Shown: positions 24,504 through 34,502 of the stretch, piece by piece
How positions within the stretch are numbered: position 1 is the stretch's first letter
Layout of the letters: every line of letters starts with the position of its first letter
Assembly (NCBI GenBank): GCA_003435055.1
Contig: QUMM01000031.1
Span: 1-39,173, forward strand
Length of the DNA: 39,173 nucleotides
Source of the DNA: Lachnospiraceae bacterium OF09-6
Lineage (GTDB): Bacteria; Bacillota; Clostridia; Lachnospirales; Lachnospiraceae
Direction of reading: 5' to 3'
The notes under the pieces: model-generated
Told to the model about the DNA's origin: nothing
Databases searched by the model: none
Seen by the model: the letters and a program-made list of their open reading frames with translations, nothing else
Made by a program: the position numbers and the translations under genes

Positions 24504-25790
24504 ATGACAAGAACAGAAGAATTAATGATCTATCGCAATTTTGAAGATGGAAGAATCTTTGAAGATATGATCTGGATATTGGACCATTACGAAGAAAAAG
24601 AAGAAAGTAGCGTACTGAAAGAGATGTATTATGAAACTGCTCACGGGCTGATTGAGATGGCCGGGAACTTTGGCTTCGCCGGCAATCTCTGGCATAATTA
24701 TCTGACCTATCTGCTGGTGAACAACGAGAACGTATTCAGTACTTCCTGTGAGATTGTAGGAAGAATAGAAGGTACGATTAATGAGCTGGTCAGACATGAT
24801 TTTGAGATTTTCCGTGCACTGTATCAGTTTGATTTCGGAAAACTGGATGAAAAGCTGGGGGTTACGGGTATGCAGTATCTGAGAGCATATCAGAACAGTG
24901 GATCCGGAAAACAATTCAACCAGAGAATTCGTGACCGTATCGATACTCTGACCCGGGAACTGGAAGCTTCTGTTTCTGTGGAAGAATTTATGGAACATAT
25001 GATTCATTTTTACAAAGAATTTGGTGTAGGCAAGCTGGGACTGCACAAAGCTTTTCGAATTGTGCATGACGAAGCGGGAGTGAAGATCGTGCCGATCACC
25101 AGAATCGCTCATGTGTGCCTGGAAGATCTGGTAGGATATGAAGCGGCAAAGCAGAAGCTGATTGATAATACAGAAGCATTTATTAAAGGAAAAAGAGCGA
25201 ACAACTGCCTGCTTTTTGGAGATGCGGGAACCGGAAAGTCTTCCAGTATCAAAGCAATCTTAAATAAATACTATGACCAGGGACTTCGTGTGATTGAAGT
25301 ATACAAGCACCAGTTCCAAGATCTGAATGATGTGATTGCCCAGGTAAAGAACCGTAATTATAAGTTCATTATTTATATGGATGATCTGTCTTTTGAAGAC
25401 TTTGAGATTGAATACAAGTACCTGAAAGCAGTGATTGAAGGTGGACTGGAACGCAAGCCGGATAATATCCTGATTTATGCAACATCCAACCGCAGACATC
25501 TGGTAAGAGAGAAGTTCAGCGATAAAGAGGACAGAAGAGATGATCTTCATTCTTCTGATACGGTACAGGAAAAGCTGTCACTGGTGAATCGTTTTGGAGT
25601 GCAGATTTTCTTCTGCGCACCAAGTAAGAAAGAATTCCAGAACATTGTCAGAACGCTTGCAGAAAAGAATCATGTGGTGATGGACGAGGACGAACTGCTC
25701 CTGGAAGCAAATAAATGGGAACTGTCCCATGGCGGATTATCAGGAAGAACCGCACAGCAGTTTATCGATTACCTGCTGGGAAAGATGTAA
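24504..25790 (+). CDS. DUF815-family AAA+ ATPase
   Basis: This 428-residue protein has an uncharacterised N-terminal half (~1-195) and a DUF815 (PF05673) ATPase domain. Walker A is GDAGTGKSS (~239-247), Walker B is FIIYMDDLSFE (~288-298), and sensor-1-like IYATSNRRHL and an arginine-rich DKEDRRDD region follow. DUF815 proteins resemble IstB/DnaC-like AAA+ proteins; their role is unknown. ATG 24504 was taken because AGGGG lies just upstream. It lies between pheA and ppx-ppk, and a 36-base gap separates it from ppx. A link to polyphosphate is suggested only by adjacency. Confidence 0.85.
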   Translation: MTRTEELMIYRNFEDGRIFEDMIWILDHYEEKEESSVLKEMYYETAHGLIEMAGNFGFAGNLWHNYLTYLLVNNENVFSTSCEIVGRIEGTINELVRHDFEIFRALYQFDFGKLDEKLGVTGMQYLRAYQNSGSGKQFNQRIRDRIDTLTRELEASVSVEEFMEHMIHFYKEFGVGKLGLHKAFRIVHDEAGVKIVPITRIAHVCLEDLVGYEAAKQKLIDNTEAFIKGKRANNCLLFGDAGTGKSSSIKAILNKYYDQGLRVIEVYKHQFQDLNDVIAQVKNRNYKFIIYMDDLSFEDFEIEYKYLKAVIEGGLERKPDNILIYATSNRRHLVREKFSDKEDRRDDLHSSDTVQEKLSLVNRFGVQIFFCAPSKKEFQNIVRTLAEKNHVVMDEDELLLEANKWELSHGGLSGRTAQQFIDYLLGKM

Positions 25791-25826
25791 GTATTTCAAA
25801 CCAATAACAATAAAGGAGAAAAGAAG

Positions 25827-27341
25827 ATGGCTGTCACACTATTTGCTGCGATCAATGTTGGTTCCTATGAAGTGGAAATGAAGATTTTTCAGTATGTGAC
25901 ACGGAAAGAGTTCAAGGAGATCGATCATGTCAGATACCGGATTGAACTGGGAAAGGATACTTATACCACAGGTAAAATCGGGGTAGACAAGATTGAGGAG
26001 TTGTGCAAAGTACTGAATGATTTTGTAAAGATCATGAATGGATATAAGGTAAAAGTCTACCGTGCCTGTGCCACCAGTGCGGTCAGAGAAGCAGAGAATC
26101 ATATGTTGCTTGCTGAGTACGTGGAACATATGACAGGAATTCATATGGAGATTCTGGACAACTCTGAGCAGAGATTCCTGGATTATAAGTCAATTGCTTT
26201 TGGAGAAAAGGACTTTTACAAAATGATCCAGAAAGGTACAGCCATTGTAGAAGTAGGCGGTGGAAGTGTGCAGGTATGCTTATTTGATAATGACAAGCTT
26301 GTGACCACGCAGAATATCCGTATCGGAAATTTGCGAATTCGTGAGAAAGTAGCAGATTTTTCCAGAGAAACGCTTCATACCGAGGAAATGGTGGAAGAAC
26401 TGATCAATAATGATCTGGAAAGCTTTAAGAAGATGTATCTGAAGGATCGTGATATCAAGTGCCTGATTATTACCGGAGATTACATCCTGGAACTGCTGAA
26501 AAAGCATGAGGTCACGGCAGAAGAATTTCGTGCCATGTACGATGCTATCATCTATAAGCACCCGGAAGAGATTGCCAAGGAGTATGGAATCCCTTCAGAA
26601 AGTGCCTCTCTGATTCTTCCTTCTGTTACGATCTATAAACGCATTATCGAGGAATTAGAAGCAGAGGCGATTTATCTGCCGGGCACCTCATTAAGCGATG
26701 GAATCGCTTATGACTATGCTCAGAAAATGCGTTATATTAAGCCGGAACATCAGTTCAATGATGATATCATTGCAGCTGCTCGTATCATTGCCAAACGATA
26801 TCAGGGAAACAAAGGACATATTCGCAATCTGGAAAAACTGGCACTGTCCATTTTTGATAAAATGAAGAAAATCTCCGGGCTGGGAGAGCGACAGAGACTG
26901 CTTTTGCAGATCGCAGTGATTCTTCACGGCTGCGGCAAATATATTAATTTATCAGATGCAGCTCAGTGTTCTTACAGCATTATTATGGCAACAGAGATTA
27001 TTGGGTTGTCCACTGCGGAAAGAAGCATTATTGCCAACGTAGTAAGATACAATACAGTAGAATTTACCATGGAAGATGTGCTGACCCAGCAATTGCGGTC
27101 AGAAGATTATCTGGTGATTGTGAAACTGGTAGCTATTTTACGTGTGGCCAATGCACTGGATCGCAGTCATAAACAGAAGTTTGAGCAGGTACGGCTGATC
27201 TTAAAGGACGCACAGCTGGAAATTGTGGTGGATACCAGTGAAGATATCACACTGGAAAAAGGATTGTTTCCACCAAAAGCGGACTATTTTGAAGAAGTAT
27301 TTCATGTACGGCCAATGATCCGTAAGAAAAAGAATCTATAG
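25827..27341 (+). CDS. ppx: Exopolyphosphatase (Ppx/GppA family)
   Basis: This 504-residue protein has the ASKHA-fold phosphatase domain (~1-305) with AAINVGSYEVEM at the start, RACATSAVREAEN (~72-84) and the phosphate-binding IVEVGGGSVQV (~139-149). An HD-like C-terminal domain (~310-504) follows. The family degrades polyphosphate or hydrolyses pppGpp. The HD-type motif reads ILHGCGKYI, where family members generally carry His-Asp; the Asp is replaced by Gly through GGC. AAAGGAG sits before ATG 25827. It is in operon with ppk 13 bases downstream, a standard synthesis/degradation pair. Confidence 0.9.
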   Translation: MAVTLFAAINVGSYEVEMKIFQYVTRKEFKEIDHVRYRIELGKDTYTTGKIGVDKIEELCKVLNDFVKIMNGYKVKVYRACATSAVREAENHMLLAEYVEHMTGIHMEILDNSEQRFLDYKSIAFGEKDFYKMIQKGTAIVEVGGGSVQVCLFDNDKLVTTQNIRIGNLRIREKVADFSRETLHTEEMVEELINNDLESFKKMYLKDRDIKCLIITGDYILELLKKHEVTAEEFRAMYDAIIYKHPEEIAKEYGIPSESASLILPSVTIYKRIIEELEAEAIYLPGTSLSDGIAYDYAQKMRYIKPEHQFNDDIIAAARIIAKRYQGNKGHIRNLEKLALSIFDKMKKISGLGERQRLLLQIAVILHGCGKYINLSDAAQCSYSIIMATEIIGLSTAERSIIANVVRYNTVEFTMEDVLTQQLRSEDYLVIVKLVAILRVANALDRSHKQKFEQVRLILKDAQLEIVVDTSEDITLEKGLFPPKADYFEEVFHVRPMIRKKKNL

Positions 27342-27354
27342 GGAGGGAGCACAG

Positions 27355-29472
27355 GTGAATACAGAGTATTACAAACCGGACTATTACAGAAACAGGGAAG
27401 ACAGCTGGATCAGTTTTGATGAGCGGGTACTCAGTGAGGCAAGAGATAAGAATATTCCTTTATTTGAACGATTAAAGTTCCTGAGTATCACAGCATCAAA
27501 CCTGGATGAATTCTTTATGATTCGTGTGGCATCCCTGAAAGATATGGTACATGCAGGCTATACGAAGAAAGATATTGCCGGCATGACAGCTCAGGAACAG
27601 ATTGATCTGATTCTGAAACGCGTACATGATATGGTGAATGTACAGTATTCTACTTATGAACGCAGCCTGGTACCACTTCTGAAGCAGAATGGGCTGGAGA
27701 TCATTGCCACTCATGAGGAATTGTCAGAAGTTCAGAAAGAATATGTAGATCGTTATTTTGATGAGAATGTGTATCCTGTGCTGACTCCGATGGCCATGGA
27801 TTCCTCCAGGCCGTTTCCTTTGATTCGTAATAAAACATTGAATATAGGAGCACTGATTTCAAAAAAAGGCAGTGAGGAAGAACCGCAGTTTGCAACGGTA
27901 CAGGTGCCTTCGGTATTGACAAGGATTGTGGAGATCCCATCTGGAAAAGATGGAATGCGCAGTGTGATTCATCTGGAGCAGGTCATCGAACGGAATATTG
28001 GCAAACTGTTCCTGAACTATGATGTAGTTTGCGCACATCCATACCGGATCATGCGAAATGCGGATCTGACCATTGAAGAAGATGAAGCCGCAGATTTATT
28101 AAAAGAGATTCAGAAACAGCTGAAAAAGAGACAGTGGGGAGAAGTTATCCGCCTGGAAGTGGAAGAAGGCATGGAAAAGCCGCTCCTGAAAATTCTCAAG
28201 AAGGAATTTGATATCAAAAATGATGCGATCTTTTTAATTAATGGACCACTGGATCTGACATTCCTGATGAAGATATATGGAATGGAAGGATTTGAAAAAC
28301 TGAAGGAGAAAAAATATATTCCACAGCCAGTACCGGCTCTGATGCATACAGAGGATATCTTTGAAGCTATCCGGAAGCAGGATATTTTACTCCATCATCC
28401 ATACATGACCTTTGATCCGGTAGTGAATTTCGTAAAACAGGCAGCGAAAGATCCAGACGTACTGGCTATTAAACAGACCCTATATCGTGTCAGCGGTAAT
28501 TCACCAATTATTGCAGCACTGGCACAGGCGGCGGAAAATGGCAAGCAGGTGTCTGTTCTGGTAGAATTAAAGGCACGTTTTGATGAGGAAAATAATATCG
28601 TCTGGGCAAAGATGCTGGAAAAAGCAGGCTGCCATGTCATCTATGGCCTGCTGGGACTGAAGACGCACAGTAAGATAACGCTTGTGGTAAGACGAGAAGC
28701 AGATGGAATTCGCAGATATGTGCATCTGGGAACCGGAAACTACAATGATTCCACGGCAAAGCTCTATACAGACTGCGGTCTGTTAACCTGTGCTGAACCG
28801 ATCGGAGAAGATGCGACAGCGGTATTTAATATGTTGTCCGGCTATTCCGAACCAAAGAACTGGAATAAGCTGTCCCTGGCGCCACTTTGGCTGCGAGATC
28901 GTTTCGCAGAACTGATTCAAAGGGAAACAGAACACGCCAGAAATGGAGAAGAAGCTCATATCATTGCCAAAATGAATTCTCTGTGTGATCGTGATATTAT
29001 TGCATTGCTTTATGAGGCTTCTGCGGCAGGTGTGAAGATCGAACTGATTGTAAGGGGAATCTGCTGTCTGAAGACTGGAATCCCGGGAATCAGTGAGAAC
29101 ATTACAGTTCATTCAATTGTGGGAAATTTCCTGGAACATGCCAGAATCTTCTATTTCCGCAACAATGGTATGGAAGAGTATTACATGGGAAGTGCGGACT
29201 GGATGCCGCGAAATCTGGATAAACGTGTAGAGATTTTATTCCCGGTGGAAGATGAGAAGCTCAAAACAGAACTGGAGCATATTTTGCAGATTCAGCTGGA
29301 AGACAATGTGAAATCTCATATTTTACAGCCAGATGGAAGTTATGTGAAGGTGAACCGGAGAGGAAAGAAGCGGCTCTGTGCACAGGAATATTTCTGTCAG
29401 GAGGCAGTAGAAAGGCTAAGCTGCCAAAGGAACCTGGAAAAGACCGGGTGTTCATTCCAGAAGAGTCTTTAA
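27355..29472 (+). CDS. ppk1: Polyphosphate kinase 1
   Basis: This 705-residue enzyme makes polyphosphate reversibly from ATP. The N-terminal helical domain has SITASNLDEFFMIRVA (~42-57), followed by the head domain and two PLD-like C-terminal domains. His438 in KTHSKITLV is the autophosphorylated residue and His595 in FLEHARIFYF the second catalytic histidine. The start codon is GTG 27355 with GGGAGGGAG upstream. It has a non-conserved basic/cysteine-containing tail (~660-705) beyond the catalytic core. It ends the operon, followed by the hairpin at 29489-29523. Confidence 0.95.
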   Translation: MNTEYYKPDYYRNREDSWISFDERVLSEARDKNIPLFERLKFLSITASNLDEFFMIRVASLKDMVHAGYTKKDIAGMTAQEQIDLILKRVHDMVNVQYSTYERSLVPLLKQNGLEIIATHEELSEVQKEYVDRYFDENVYPVLTPMAMDSSRPFPLIRNKTLNIGALISKKGSEEEPQFATVQVPSVLTRIVEIPSGKDGMRSVIHLEQVIERNIGKLFLNYDVVCAHPYRIMRNADLTIEEDEAADLLKEIQKQLKKRQWGEVIRLEVEEGMEKPLLKILKKEFDIKNDAIFLINGPLDLTFLMKIYGMEGFEKLKEKKYIPQPVPALMHTEDIFEAIRKQDILLHHPYMTFDPVVNFVKQAAKDPDVLAIKQTLYRVSGNSPIIAALAQAAENGKQVSVLVELKARFDEENNIVWAKMLEKAGCHVIYGLLGLKTHSKITLVVRREADGIRRYVHLGTGNYNDSTAKLYTDCGLLTCAEPIGEDATAVFNMLSGYSEPKNWNKLSLAPLWLRDRFAELIQRETEHARNGEEAHIIAKMNSLCDRDIIALLYEASAAGVKIELIVRGICCLKTGIPGISENITVHSIVGNFLEHARIFYFRNNGMEEYYMGSADWMPRNLDKRVEILFPVEDEKLKTELEHILQIQLEDNVKSHILQPDGSYVKVNRRGKKRLCAQEYFCQEAVERLSCQRNLEKTGCSFQKSL

Positions 29473-29488
29473 CAGAATAGTTAGAAAA

Positions 29489-29523
29489 ACAGGCGGTTCA
29501 TCAATGAAAGATGAACCGCCTGT
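29489..29523. terminator. Bidirectional terminator between ppk and the L,D-transpeptidase gene
   Basis: A perfect 14-base stem ACAGGCGGTTCATC (29489-29502) / GATGAACCGCCTGT (29510-29523) has a 7-base loop. The minus strand runs into T5 directly after the stem, so it is strongest for the minus-strand gene; the plus-strand T tract is interrupted (CTGGTATTTT). Confidence 0.82.
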
Positions 29524-29531
29524 CTGGTATT

Positions 29532-30821
29532 TTAATAAATGTATACGGATGTGCCCACCGGGCAATGACTATAGATATAATTCAGAACACTTCGGTTTAC
29601 ACGTACACAGCCATGGGATTTGGCGCCTACGCGGCTGCTGTTGACGAAATTGTGGAAGGCATTTCCGTTTGGATTGCTGGATGTTCCGGTGCCTGGTGTA
29701 AAAGTAATAACCGGACCGCCATATTGACCAGAACTGTTTTTCTTCAGAATCCGGTGCATACCAGATGAAGTACGACTGTTCCAGCTTCCAACGATGCATG
29801 GATAACTGCCTACCAGTTTCCAGTTTCCTGCAGAACCCTTAAAAATATTGGTACGATAAGTATACTGGGAAATCCAGATGAAATATTTTGTTCTGCTTCC
29901 CAGTCCTTTGCTGTTAATGAATTGTTCCTTTACTTCAGTGGAGTAATCAGAACCACGACTGTCCAGTCCAGTATATTTCAGAAAGGAACGCTTCACCTGA
30001 ATAGAGGAGCCATCACTGGTATAACCTTTTACTTTGGAACCGTGTTTGCTTTTTACAACAAGTTTTGTACCGGCCTTCAGAGTAATTTTGCTTCCATCGG
30101 ACAGATTGCTGGCATTCACAGTTTTCTTAACTTTTACGGTATAGTAAGGAGCACGCACAGATTTTACAGTGGAAGAGAACTTGACAGCCTTTACGGTTAT
30201 GACATCAGAAGGACTGCTGTAGATAACAGAACCATTCACTTTACGAAGGCTTCTGATGCGGAACTTATAGGTAGTATTTTCTGTCAGATTTTTGATGGAG
30301 GTCTCTTTTGTTTTGGAAGAACTGATAGTCTTGATTATATCATAAGAACCGGTGCTCTCATTATAAGACTCGATCACATATCCGCCTGCATTGTTAACAC
30401 GACTCCATTTTAAGGTAACATAAAGGCTGCCTCTGGATTTCAGATAAAAGTTAGATGGCGTCTTAGGTGCATTTACCCGTGGTGTTACGGCAATTACAGA
30501 AGAAAAAGCGCCACTTTTACCGGACTTGTTCAGAGCACATACTTTATAATAAGAGGTAACACCGATGGTGCCCTTTACAGTGCAGGAAGTGGATGAAGTT
30601 TTCTTCACCAGTTTTTCCTGTCCGCCATTATTATCTACACGATAGACTGCATATTTTTTTGCCTTGGAAGCTTTGTTCCATTTCAATTTGATGGAAGCAT
30701 CACTGGAGGTTGCTTTTAATCCAGTTACTTTCCCAGGCACAGAAGCTGCACTGGCAGTAGTATAGCACAGGCAGACCATAAGAAAGATCAGTGGAAAAAG
30801 CGTTTTCAAGTATCGTTTCAT
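29532..30821 (-). CDS. Secreted FnIII-repeat L,D-transpeptidase (YkuD domain)
   Basis: This 429-residue exported protein has a signal peptide (4-25, cleaved near ASA-AS). Two fibronectin type-III domains follow (~30-112 and ~118-212), with many Ser/Thr/Lys. A linker (~215-280) leads into a YkuD catalytic domain (~300-429) with the SHGCVRVN motif; His403 and Cys405 are the catalytic pair. YkuD enzymes make 3-3 peptidoglycan crosslinks or attach proteins to the wall; the FnIII repeats suggest binding to wall polymers or spacing from the membrane. AAAGGG precedes ATG 30821. It is divergent from the YfhO gene and expressed from a perfect consensus promoter. Confidence 0.92.
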   Translation of the reverse strand: MKRYLKTLFPLIFLMVCLCYTTASAASVPGKVTGLKATSSDASIKLKWNKASKAKKYAVYRVDNNGGQEKLVKKTSSTSCTVKGTIGVTSYYKVCALNKSGKSGAFSSVIAVTPRVNAPKTPSNFYLKSRGSLYVTLKWSRVNNAGGYVIESYNESTGSYDIIKTISSSKTKETSIKNLTENTTYKFRIRSLRKVNGSVIYSSPSDVITVKAVKFSSTVKSVRAPYYTVKVKKTVNASNLSDGSKITLKAGTKLVVKSKHGSKVKGYTSDGSSIQVKRSFLKYTGLDSRGSDYSTEVKEQFINSKGLGSRTKYFIWISQYTYRTNIFKGSAGNWKLVGSYPCIVGSWNSRTSSGMHRILKKNSSGQYGGPVITFTPGTGTSSNPNGNAFHNFVNSSRVGAKSHGCVRVNRSVLNYIYSHCPVGTSVYIY

Positions 30822-30854
30822 AGTTTTCCCTTTCTTTCAATAAATAATAAATTT

Positions 30855-30896
30855 AACAGTATATTTTATTATACTGTTAGAAAAAAGGGATGTCAA
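30855..30896 (-). promoter_or_regulatory. L,D-transpeptidase promoter with overlapping perfect palindrome
   Basis: The minus-strand -35 TTGACA (30896-30891), 17-base spacer and -10 TATAAT (30873-30868) are a perfect consensus match. A perfect 9-base inverted repeat AACAGTATA (30855-30863) / TATACTGTT (30870-30878) covers the -10 and the start site, consistent with an operator for an unidentified repressor. Confidence 0.8.
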
Positions 30897-30924
30897 ACGT
30901 AAAAAGCAACGAAAGGCGCTTACC

Positions 30925-30953
30925 TTGACATATATTTTTTTTTCCCATATAAT
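30925..30953 (+). promoter_or_regulatory. YfhO-gene promoter
   Basis: -35 TTGACA (30925-30930), 17-base T-rich spacer and -10 TATAAT (30948-30953) form a perfect consensus. Its -35 is 28 bases from that of the divergent L,D-transpeptidase promoter. Start near 30960, ~27 bases before ATG 30987. Confidence 0.85.
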
Positions 30954-30986
30954 TTGAATAAAAAATAAGCGAAAAAAGGAAAATTT

Positions 30987-33698
30987 ATGATAGAAAATAA
31001 AGAATACAAAAAAAGAACAGCAGACATTGAAAAGAAAGAAAATAGCAGGATACCTCGGATGGTATACACTGTTATTTGCACTTGTCTCGGCTGGTGTTTT
31101 TGTGTGGTTCCTGGAGAATCAAAAGAGTTTTTGCTGGACCACGGATGCCTCTTCTCAGTATATACCAAAAGTTTCTTATTTTATTACATGGGTAAAGGAG
31201 ACATTGCAGAATCTTTTAAATGGAGAACGGGCTTTCCGAATGTATGATTTTCATATTGGCATGGGGGATTCTGTGCCATTACATACAGAACCGTTATATT
31301 GGCTTTATCTGTTGTTCGATGAGAGTCAGTTGGAATTTGCATATGGTTTTCTGATTGTACTGAGATTTTATCTTTCCGGACTGAGTCTGACCATATTTTT
31401 GAAGTATTTTCATTATGACAGATGGCAGTGTCTGACAGGAAGCATGGTTTATGTATTTTCCGGGTATGGGCTGTTTGCAGGGATGCGTCACAGCCATTTT
31501 ATTATACCAATGATGACGCTTCCGATGCTGCTGCTGGCCATGGAAGAGATCTATCGGAAAAAACGATGGTATCTGTGTACCATGTTTGTGGCAGTAAGCC
31601 TCTGGTGTGGCTATTATTTCACTTATATGAATACGCTTCTGATGGGAGTATATTTCCTGATACGATTTTTCTGCGGAGAGGAAAAGAAAAGTATCCGGGA
31701 ATTCCTGCTGAGAATGCGCACCATTATTGGGTCATATCTGTTGGGAATTGGCATAGCCAATATCACTTTTTTCAATACTTTCGCAGATTACCTTACTTCT
31801 TCACGTACAGGAGTAACGGCAGAACAGAGGATTTCTTTATGGAACTATGGAAGCGGATGGATAGAAAAATTATACCAGAGTTTCCTTTCTGCTGCCATAA
31901 CACCTGGCAGATGGATGTGGCTCGGATTTATTCCTCTGTCCTATATCTGTGTAGAGCTTCTGTTTTTGCGAAAAGGGAATAAAACACTGAAAGCTGCTTT
32001 TGTGACAGGAACGGTATTCTGTCTGATCCCTGCATTTGGATTGGTATTCAGCGGATTTGGAGCATTGAATAACCGTTGGTGTTATGCCATTGCCATGCTT
32101 GTGGCGGTGATTACAGCGAAGATGTCAGAAGAACTGAAAAAAATGTCAGGAAGAGATCTGTTGCTGACCTTGCTCTTTGCACTGCCCTATCTGTATCTTG
32201 GAATCGGCAGACTGTTGCTTCGTCAGGAGTATAAACCTTCTGTGGTAGTGGCTGGTATTGGATTCCTGGGAACCTGGATAATTCTGTTGATGTTGAATTA
32301 CCGGAAAAAGATACCGGAATGGATGAAGCAAAGTGCGATCCCGGTGATTGTGGTCATTTCTCTGTGGGTAAGTGGTGTATATCGGTACTGCGGATATTTT
32401 GCAGGTATGGCACATGAATTTACTACAGCAGGAAAAGTAATAGAGCAGGCCACCGATACACCTTTGAAAGTATTAGATGAACTGGATGACACTGGCTTTT
32501 ACCGGTCTTATTCCAGAAAAAGTGAGTCTAATGTACAGGGAGCGTCCATGATGCTGGGCTATAACGGAATCGTTATTATTCCAGTACCCTGTCAAAGTCT
32601 ATGATAGATTTCTATCGGGAAATGGGCTTATCTTCCTGGAGTCTGGTCAGAGTGAAAGGATTTGATGCAAGAGGCTTTCTGGATACCCTTGCATGTGTCA
32701 AATATCAGGTTCCGGAAAGTGACTCAGACAGTGAGATTCCATATGGATATGAAAAAGTGAAAGAAGTATTACGGGATGACGTATATTATACAATCTGCGA
32801 GAATCAGAATGTACTTCCACTTGGATACTGCTATGACAAAGTACTTTCATGGGAGAATATGGAAAAACTGGATACGGCTCAAAGACAGGAGGCCATGCTG
32901 CAGGCGGCAGTTGTGGAGAATGAGACAGCACAGGATCAGAATTACATGATGGATACCAGTGAACTGACCATATCCGGACAAAAAGTGCCGATACAGAGAA
33001 TAGAATGCAGCGATGGTGTTACGTTTGATGGAAAAGAGATACAGGTTAAGAAGAAGAATGCAGAGATGACGATCTGGTTCGATGGTCTGGATGATTCGGA
33101 GACTTATATCAACCTGGAATCACTGAGTATGAAGAATGCCAGTAAAGTATGGTTCTATTTTGATGCAGATGAGGGAAGCTACGATATTTCTTATTATTAT
33201 CATGGCGATTATAATACCTATGCGACAGGACAGGAAGATTATCTTTTTAATCTGGGATATGCAGAGAAGGGAAAGACTTACTGTACGATCAGATTTGGTA
33301 AAAAATGTAAGATGACGGTAGATGATATTTCTGTGTATTGTCAGCCAATGGAAAAGTTGACTGAATATGTGCAGCAGAGGAAAGCCGCTTCGCTGGAGAA
33401 TGTAACAGAAGAAATGAATTCCGTATCCGGAACGATAGATACAGAAAAGGATCAGCTTCTGGTCCTGAGTATTCCATACCAGAATGGATGGAGTGCTTAT
33501 GTGGATGGGGAAAAAGTACCGATTCGAAAAGTGAATATTATGTATATGGGACTGGACCTCAAAGCAGGGACACATACAGTGGAACTGCACTACGAAATGC
33601 CGGGAATCCGTATAAGTATAGTGATTTCCGTGGTTTCCTTTGGAATCTTTGTAGCAGCATTGATGATAAGGAGGAAAAAAAGACATGAAGAAAAGTAA
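30987..33698 (+). CDS. YfhO-family multispan membrane protein, frame broken near 31008 and 32572
   Basis: The ~900-residue product is of the YfhO (PF09586) family, polytopic proteins with a GT-C glycosyltransferase-like N-terminal membrane region and a soluble C-terminal part; in Bacillus and Listeria, relatives glycosylate lipoteichoic acid. ATG 30987 has AAAGGA 6 bases upstream; the long frame opens only at TTG 31027. The A7 run at 31008-31014 is off by one extra or two missing bases relative to the downstream frame. A second break follows YNGIV: GTT at ~32571 would need to be GTTT to give GIVYYSSTLSKSMIDF, after which the next frame runs to 33698. A final membrane span lies near the C-terminus (VISVVSFGIFVAALM). 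The stop overlaps the next start by 14 bases. Confidence 0.82.
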
Positions 33699-34458
33699 AA
33701 AAATAATTCCGACTGTTACAGGTATAGCGGCCACACTGGCCGTACCAGTGTGTGCGCAGGCTTCTCATACAGCAACCTTAAGTGTGGCAACAAATGCAGA
33801 TTTCCCGCCTTATGAATATTGCGAAGATCAGGAAATTGTTGGGATTGATATGGAGATCGCAAGGATGATTGCTGAGGAACTGGGCATGAATCTGGAGATC
33901 TGTAATATGTCTTTTGATTCCATATTTGAGTCAGTGGAATCAGGAAAGACACAGATTGCCATGGGAAGAATTGTAAAACCGGAAGAGGACAGTGAGACAC
34001 TGAGTTTTTCAGATGGATATATGTCTGTGAACTATGCCATTGTGACAGCACAGGAATATCCGGAGTTCCAGAAAGAAGATCTGGAAGGAAAAAAAGTCGG
34101 AGCAGCGGATGCATTACATGGCGCTTCACTGGCAGAAGAACTGAGCCCGGATCATACAGTTGTTTATGAGAAAGAAGAGGACGCTGTGGAGGCATTGGAG
34201 AAAGGTGAGGTCGATGCACTGGTTCTGGATGAAAAAGCGGCAAGATATTTTTGCAGCCAGCAGGAGCACCTGTATATTTGCGAGCGGATTTCAGATGAAC
34301 AGAATTTTGTGATTGCAACAGGGGCAGAAAAAGAAGACTTGCTTACAGGTATAAATGATGCTCTGGCTACGATGAATGAGACTGGTGAACTGGATAAGAT
34401 CGTAGAAAAATATCTGGGCGAAGAGAATGAAGAAACGGAAGAAGCGGTAACAGAATAA
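33685..34458 (+). CDS. Extracellular solute-binding protein, family 3 (amino-acid type)
   Basis: This 257-residue exported protein has a signal peptide (basic MKKSKK, hydrophobic 7-20, AQA cleavage near 26) and no lipobox cysteine. The mature part is a type-2 periplasmic-binding fold for amino acids: TNADFPPYEYCEDQEIVGIDMEI is the ligand-binding signature (split as NADFPPYEY and GIDMEIA), with FDSIFESVESGKTQIAMG and VDALVLDE in the second lobe. The acidic tail (EENEETEEAVTE) is unusual. No permease or ATPase gene is adjacent, so it is an orphan, perhaps sharing a distant transporter or acting as a sensor. It starts inside the end of the YfhO gene, suggesting translational coupling. Confidence 0.88.
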   Translation: MKKSKKIIPTVTGIAATLAVPVCAQASHTATLSVATNADFPPYEYCEDQEIVGIDMEIARMIAEELGMNLEICNMSFDSIFESVESGKTQIAMGRIVKPEEDSETLSFSDGYMSVNYAIVTAQEYPEFQKEDLEGKKVGAADALHGASLAEELSPDHTVVYEKEEDAVEALEKGEVDALVLDEKAARYFCSQQEHLYICERISDEQNFVIATGAEKEDLLTGINDALATMNETGELDKIVEKYLGEENEETEEAVTE

Positions 34459-34502
34459 AACAGGAACTTAGATTTTATGACGAATCCTGCGAAAAGTTTT
34501 AC

